This document shows positions 34,164 through 34,733 of a stretch of 34,733 nucleotides of DNA, one piece after another. Below the pieces are notes generated by a model that saw only the letters and a program-made list of their open reading frames with translations, was not told the origin of the DNA and ran no database searches. Location of the stretch: NCBI GenBank assembly GCA_020252645.1, contig JADCCN010000023.1, positions 1-34,733 on the forward strand. The letters run 5' to 3'. Source of the stretch: Methylobacterium sp. Its GTDB lineage: Bacteria; Pseudomonadota; Alphaproteobacteria; Rhizobiales; Beijerinckiaceae. How positions within the stretch are numbered: the first letter of the stretch is position 1; each line of letters begins with the position of its first letter. The translations under genes and the position numbers were made by a program.

Positions 34164-34308
34164 ACCATCTGCAATCGGGGGTCCGTATAACAAGCGCGTG
34201 ATCGAAAGCGCAAGCGCCCCGGCGGCCCGATGCCCTCTTTCGCGCCGAATTATCGACGGGCGCGGCCGGCTTCAGGAAATCTTAACGCAACGAAGGTGAT
34301 TTCAGGGA

Positions 34309-34337
34309 TTGCAATCGGCGTCCGATTTTTCTAAATC
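34309..34337 (+). promoter_or_regulatory. Possible promoter of tRNA-Asn
   Basis: TTGCAA (34309-34314) and TAAATC (34332-34337) are 17 bp apart and end 14 bp before the tRNA-Asn gene. Spacing and position fit a housekeeping-sigma promoter; the hexamers are imperfect. Confidence 0.4.
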
Positions 34338-34351
34338 GCCGAATACGGCAT

Positions 34352-34427
34352 TCCTCGATAGCTCAGTTGGTAGAGCGTTCGACTGTTAATCGAATGGTCG
34401 CTGGTTCGAGTCCAGCTCGAGGAGCCA
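34352..34427 (+). tRNA. tRNA-Asn (anticodon GTT)
   Basis: Acceptor TCCTCGA pairs with TCGAGGA, then discriminator G and an encoded CCA. D-arm GCTCAGTTGGTAGAGC, anticodon stem-loop TTCGACTGTTAATCGAA giving GTT, and T-arm GCTGGTTCGAGTCCAGC are all intact. Confidence 0.98.
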
Positions 34428-34575
34428 AATCTGTCCCGTCTGGTTGAGAGCTTCGCCGGTTGACGCTGATCGTTCAGGCAATCGGGCCCGGGCGCCCGGG
34501 ATTTGCCGATATCACAGTTCGGAAACAACGATCTTGCTGCCGGGCAGGCGCCGGGGAGCGACGCCTCGCACCAAG

Positions 34576-34599
34576 AGCATTTTCCGAAGAAGTGGGTGA
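34576..34599 (-). repeat. Truncated second-hairpin element
   Basis: AGAGCATTTTCCGAAGAAGTGGGTG matches the left part of the reverse-oriented second hairpin seen at 2172 (AGAGCATTTTTCGAAGAAGCGG). The matching right arm is not present, so it is a remnant. Confidence 0.5.
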
Positions 34600-34630
34600 C
34601 GTCCCGGGACGTGGTGTAGCTCGACTTTAG

Positions 34631-34682
34631 CCATCGTCCCGGCTGCGCGCCCTCAACAGCGCGGTAGCAGCCGGGATGATGG
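34631..34682. other. Long hairpin at window end
   Basis: CCATCGTCCCGGCTGC (34631-34646) pairs with GCAGCCGGGATGATGG (34667-34682) over 16 positions with one G-T pair; inside, GCGC pairs with GCGC around CCTCAACA. No protein gene was found in 34428-34733. It could be a structured transcript or the end of a mobile unit; the sequence stops too soon to decide. Confidence 0.55.
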
Positions 34683-34733
34683 CGGTGGCCATTGATCGTT
34701 CTTCGGGCGAGGCTTGGGTTTGCGACAACCGTC

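Overview
The window reads as ordinary chromosome of an alphaproteobacterium, most likely of the order Hyphomicrobiales (Rhizobiales). The reasons are the strongly G+C-rich coding style and several gene orders that I recognise from that order: aroQ-accB-accC-aat facing a DUF2155 gene and the NDUFA12-type complex I gene; a pcm-like gene, tolC, popZ (DUF2497) and valS in one direction; an exoR homologue; and a B12-dependent NrdJ as the only ribonucleotide reductase seen here. The genus cannot be fixed from the sequence alone. There are 30 credible protein genes and three tRNA genes (Ser-GCT, Cys-GCA, Asn-GTT), with no rRNA, CRISPR, prophage or transposase.

Layout. 1-470 holds inverted repeats with no convincing gene, followed by tRNA-Ser. 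693-6327 is a run of small envelope or exported proteins (Sel1-like, DUF2147, PsiF-like), a glutathione S-transferase, a GDSL-lipase autotransporter and a DedA membrane protein. 6496-9878 (minus strand) holds gatB overlapping a GNAT gene, and a class I/II aminotransferase. 10019-15459 (plus strand) runs through a periplasmic M48 peptidase with TPRs, a DsbA-like oxidoreductase, aroQ, accB, accC and aat. 15447-16635 (minus strand) holds DUF2155 and NDUFA12-type genes. 17382-21095 is nrdJ, followed by a small accessory island: a DUF4160/DUF2442 pair and an AT-rich gene resembling HEPN/AbiU2 abortive-infection proteins. Next come xthA, then on the minus strand ilvD-exoR, valS-DUF2459, popZ, tolC and a pcm-like gene. 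tRNA-Cys and tRNA-Asn close the window.

The main unexplained signal is a family of palindromic elements scattered through the second half and at 2.1 kb. A full copy has two hairpins: a first stem that begins TAGAGC and ends GCTC followed by a T-rich linker, and a second hairpin whose loop carries a conserved core of the form ACCGG-NNN-CCACTT. Stem sequences differ between copies while pairing is kept. Two genes (1829-2071 and xthA) end on the TAG that begins an element. The second hairpin alone occurs twice, identically and in frame, inside valS, where it adds a 16-residue peptide at two sites. A related hairpin lies within a 4 x 79 bp tandem array just after popZ. This resembles the protein-coding insertion of palindromic elements known from Rickettsia, here in an essential tRNA synthetase.

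Housekeeping genes were recognised by family motifs that I could read. Functions of the small exported proteins, the DUF pair and the AbiU2-like gene are tentative. No searches or folding programs were run, and all pairings were read by eye.
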